Shown here in pieces: positions 36,451 to 38,272 of a DNA stretch of 38,272 nt. A program made the translations under genes and the position numbers. Each line of letters opens with the position of its first letter. Position 1 is the first letter of the stretch. The notes below the pieces were generated by a model. That model searched no databases, had not been told where the DNA came from, and saw nothing but the letters and a program-made list of their open reading frames with translations. Source of the stretch: DASPKT01 sp035627915 (GTDB lineage: Bacteria > Pseudomonadota > Alphaproteobacteria > Azospirillales > Azospirillaceae); contig DASPKT010000110.1 of the NCBI GenBank assembly GCA_035627915.1, positions 1-38,272 of the forward strand. Reading direction: 5' to 3'.

Positions 36451-38272
36451 ATGGTGTCGACCAACGATATCGGCCTGACCGGCGGCATGCGGAGCAACCT
36501 GCTCCTCCTGCAGAAGACCAATGCCCAGGTCGAGACGATCCAGCAGCGCCTCGCGACCGGCAACAAGATCAACAGCGCCCTCGACGGCCCGACCTCGTTC
36601 TTCGCGGCGAAGGGCCTGTCCCAGCGCGCCAACGACCTGTCCACGCTGAAGGACGCGATGGGGCAGGCGATCAGCACGATCAAGGCCGGCGACAAGGGCA
36701 TCACCGCCATCGAGTCGCTGATCGACCAGGCGCGCGGCCTGACGACCACCGCCTACGGCAACCTGGGGCTGGACGCCGCGTCGGTGGCGACCCGCAAATC
36801 GTTGGCGGCGCAGTTCAACGCCATCAAGGACCAGATCGACAAGATCGCCCGCGACAGCGGCTACCAGGGCAAGAACCTCCTGGTCGGCGACGGCCGGACA
36901 CTCGATGCCACCGGCACCTCGCGCCTCGAGGTGAACTCCATCACCGGCCTGTCGAACAGCCGCGTCACGAACGTGGTGTCCACCGACACCTACTCGCTGC
37001 GCGTCTCCGGCACCGGCGCCATCACCGGCAGCAGCGCCGACATCGCGAAGGCCGAGGACTCCCGCGGCCTGGTGTCGCTGAAGATCTCCGGCAAGCTGAG
37101 CGCCACCGCCGGCAACTTCTCCGACATCTCGGTGGAGCTGCGCGGCTCGGTCGGCCGCGAGCGGACGATCGTGGTGACGGAGAACGGCGAATCCCGCTCG
37201 ATCAAGTTCTTCGACAACACCCAGTCGGCGACCGCCGACCTGACGACGGCGGGCAGGACCGGCACCCCGCAGGTGTCCTCGGTCAGCATCTCCGGCGCGG
37301 TCGAGGAGGGCGACACCTTCACCGTGACGGTGAACGGCCGCGCCTTCACCTACTCCGCCTCGGCCCAGGACGTCGCCGTCGACGACCCGCAGACGCGCCG
37401 CGACGCCATCGCGACCGCCCTGCAGGCGAAGGTGAACACCGCCCTGGCCGCCTCCGGCTTCACCGTCGGCGCCGCCTCCAACGGCAGCTTCACCATCACC
37501 GCCCAGGCGACCAGCGGCACCGCCGTCAGCTTCTCGCTGGGTGCCACGGCCAGCAACGCGCTGACCAAGGACGTGTCGCTGTCCTTCTCCTCGGGCTCGG
37601 TGATCTCCTTCACCATCGACCGCGCGGCGCTCGAGGCGCTGGGCACGGCCGCGAACGGCACCTCGACCATCGAGAAGAACGTCGACGTGTCGGTCACCGC
37701 GACCAACCTGAACGGCGTCTCCGTGACCCGCTCGGCCGCCAACGACCGCGGCAACGGCAAGCTGACCTCGGGCGAGAACTCGCTCGGCTTCGACAGCGGC
37801 ACCGTCCGCATCACGCTGGACGACCGGACAATCATGGCGGCCGCCTCCACCTCGGCCAACGCCAACATGGTCACGGTGCAGCGGACCGACCCCAACACGT
37901 CGAACGACCTGCAGGTCCAGTTCAACGAGTCGAACACGAACTTCATCAACGTGGTCAGCAAGAACATCCAGACTGACGGTCAGGGCCTGCGCCTCGACTT
38001 CGCCCAGAACGGGTTCCTGGACCGCGCCGACATCGACAAGGCGGTGAAGGACCTCGACTACGCCAAGACGACCCTGCGGGCCGCCTCGCAAGGCCTCAGC
38101 ACGAACCTGAACGTGATCCAGACCCGCGAATCCTTCACCAAGGAGTTCTCGGACGTCCTCACCGAAGGGTCCAACAAGCTGATCCAGGCCGACCAGAACG
38201 AGGAGGGTGCGAACCTCCTGCTGCTCCAGACCCGGCAGCAGCTGGGCACCATCAGCCTCTCCCTGGCCAACC
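36451..38272 (+). CDS. Flagellin (3' end beyond window)
   Basis: About 607 residues are visible and the frame is open to the window end. The last visible residues, RQQLGTISLSLAN, usually precede a flagellin stop by only ~8-15 residues, so the gene is nearly complete. The N-terminal D0/D1 helices (about 1-140) include QKTNAQVETIQQRLATGNKINSALDGPTSFFAAKGLSQRA, the family signature. The C-terminal D1/D0 helices begin around 525 (DKAVKDLDYAKTTLRAASQGLSTNL). The ~380-residue middle is a Thr/Ser/Ala-rich variable domain exposed on the filament. It is larger than a minimal ~280-residue flagellin, suggesting a decorated surface. Start ATG follows AAAAGGAGAG. Exported by the flagellar type III system. 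Confidence 0.95.
   Translation, partial: MVSTNDIGLTGGMRSNLLLLQKTNAQVETIQQRLATGNKINSALDGPTSFFAAKGLSQRANDLSTLKDAMGQAISTIKAGDKGITAIESLIDQARGLTTTAYGNLGLDAASVATRKSLAAQFNAIKDQIDKIARDSGYQGKNLLVGDGRTLDATGTSRLEVNSITGLSNSRVTNVVSTDTYSLRVSGTGAITGSSADIAKAEDSRGLVSLKISGKLSATAGNFSDISVELRGSVGRERTIVVTENGESRSIKFFDNTQSATADLTTAGRTGTPQVSSVSISGAVEEGDTFTVTVNGRAFTYSASAQDVAVDDPQTRRDAIATALQAKVNTALAASGFTVGAASNGSFTITAQATSGTAVSFSLGATASNALTKDVSLSFSSGSVISFTIDRAALEALGTAANGTSTIEKNVDVSVTATNLNGVSVTRSAANDRGNGKLTSGENSLGFDSGTVRITLDDRTIMAAASTSANANMVTVQRTDPNTSNDLQVQFNESNTNFINVVSKNIQTDGQGLRLDFAQNGFLDRADIDKAVKDLDYAKTTLRAASQGLSTNLNVIQTRESFTKEFSDVLTEGSNKLIQADQNEEGANLLLLQTRQQLGTISLSLAN

Overview
The window is uniformly GC-rich and reads as chromosome of an alphaproteobacterium, most likely a Rhodospirillales/Azospirillaceae-type organism. 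This is inferred from gene content: an NDUFS4-type complex I accessory subunit (otherwise mitochondrial), a GyrA with an inserted acidic segment, a flagellin behind a sigma-54-type promoter, and aerobic CoxL-family molybdenum hydroxylase genes. No prophage, IS element, CRISPR array or integrase was recognised. The dense coding and matching base usage suggest ordinary core and accessory chromosome.

Layout. 1-4.1 kb: gyrA, coaD, an apparently empty stretch and tRNA-Lys(UUU). 4.1-6.6 kb: a non-coding stretch with one exact DnaA box, two small hypothetical proteins, an outer-membrane beta-barrel protein and a tiny ORF. 6.65-9.8 kb: a compact signalling operon with two tandem STAS proteins, an RsbW-like ATPase, a receiver-PP2C phosphatase and a PilZ protein. 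9.8-14.3 kb: envelope functions (glycine-zipper lipoprotein, patatin-like phospholipase, MsbA-like ABC exporter, membrane-anchored alpha/beta hydrolase).

14.3-24.1 kb (minus strand): a nine-gene molybdenum-hydroxylase operon transcribed coxG-coxS-coxL-coxM-coxD-coxE-xdhC(N)-xdhC(C)-MoeA/MobA-like fusion. The large subunit carries AYRGAGR, the form II signature, so CO is probably not the main substrate. Facing it is a TAXI-type TRAP transporter set (binding protein, fused permease, DUF1850 protein) that could import the substrate. 27.8-29.0 kb: nhaA with a structured leader resembling a cation-responsive nhaA riboswitch. 29.1-31.7 kb: thiZXY, a thiamin-pyrimidine-precursor ABC importer under a clear TPP riboswitch.

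31.7-35.1 kb: a class I/II histone-deacetylase-fold protein, a DUF192 protein, an unknown helical protein and an EamA exporter. 35.1-35.7 kb: tRNA-Pro(UGG), the NDUFS4-like gene and tRNA-Arg(UCU). 35.7-38.3 kb: a palindrome-rich non-coding region, a sigma-54-type promoter, a ~255-nt leader with a five-codon ORF, and a flagellin gene cut by the window end just before its stop codon.

The best candidates for something undescribed are the double-STAS/PilZ partner-switching module, the form II hydroxylase operon paired with the TAXI transporter, the nhaA leader RNA and the flagellin leader. All assignments come from reading motifs; no database search was run.
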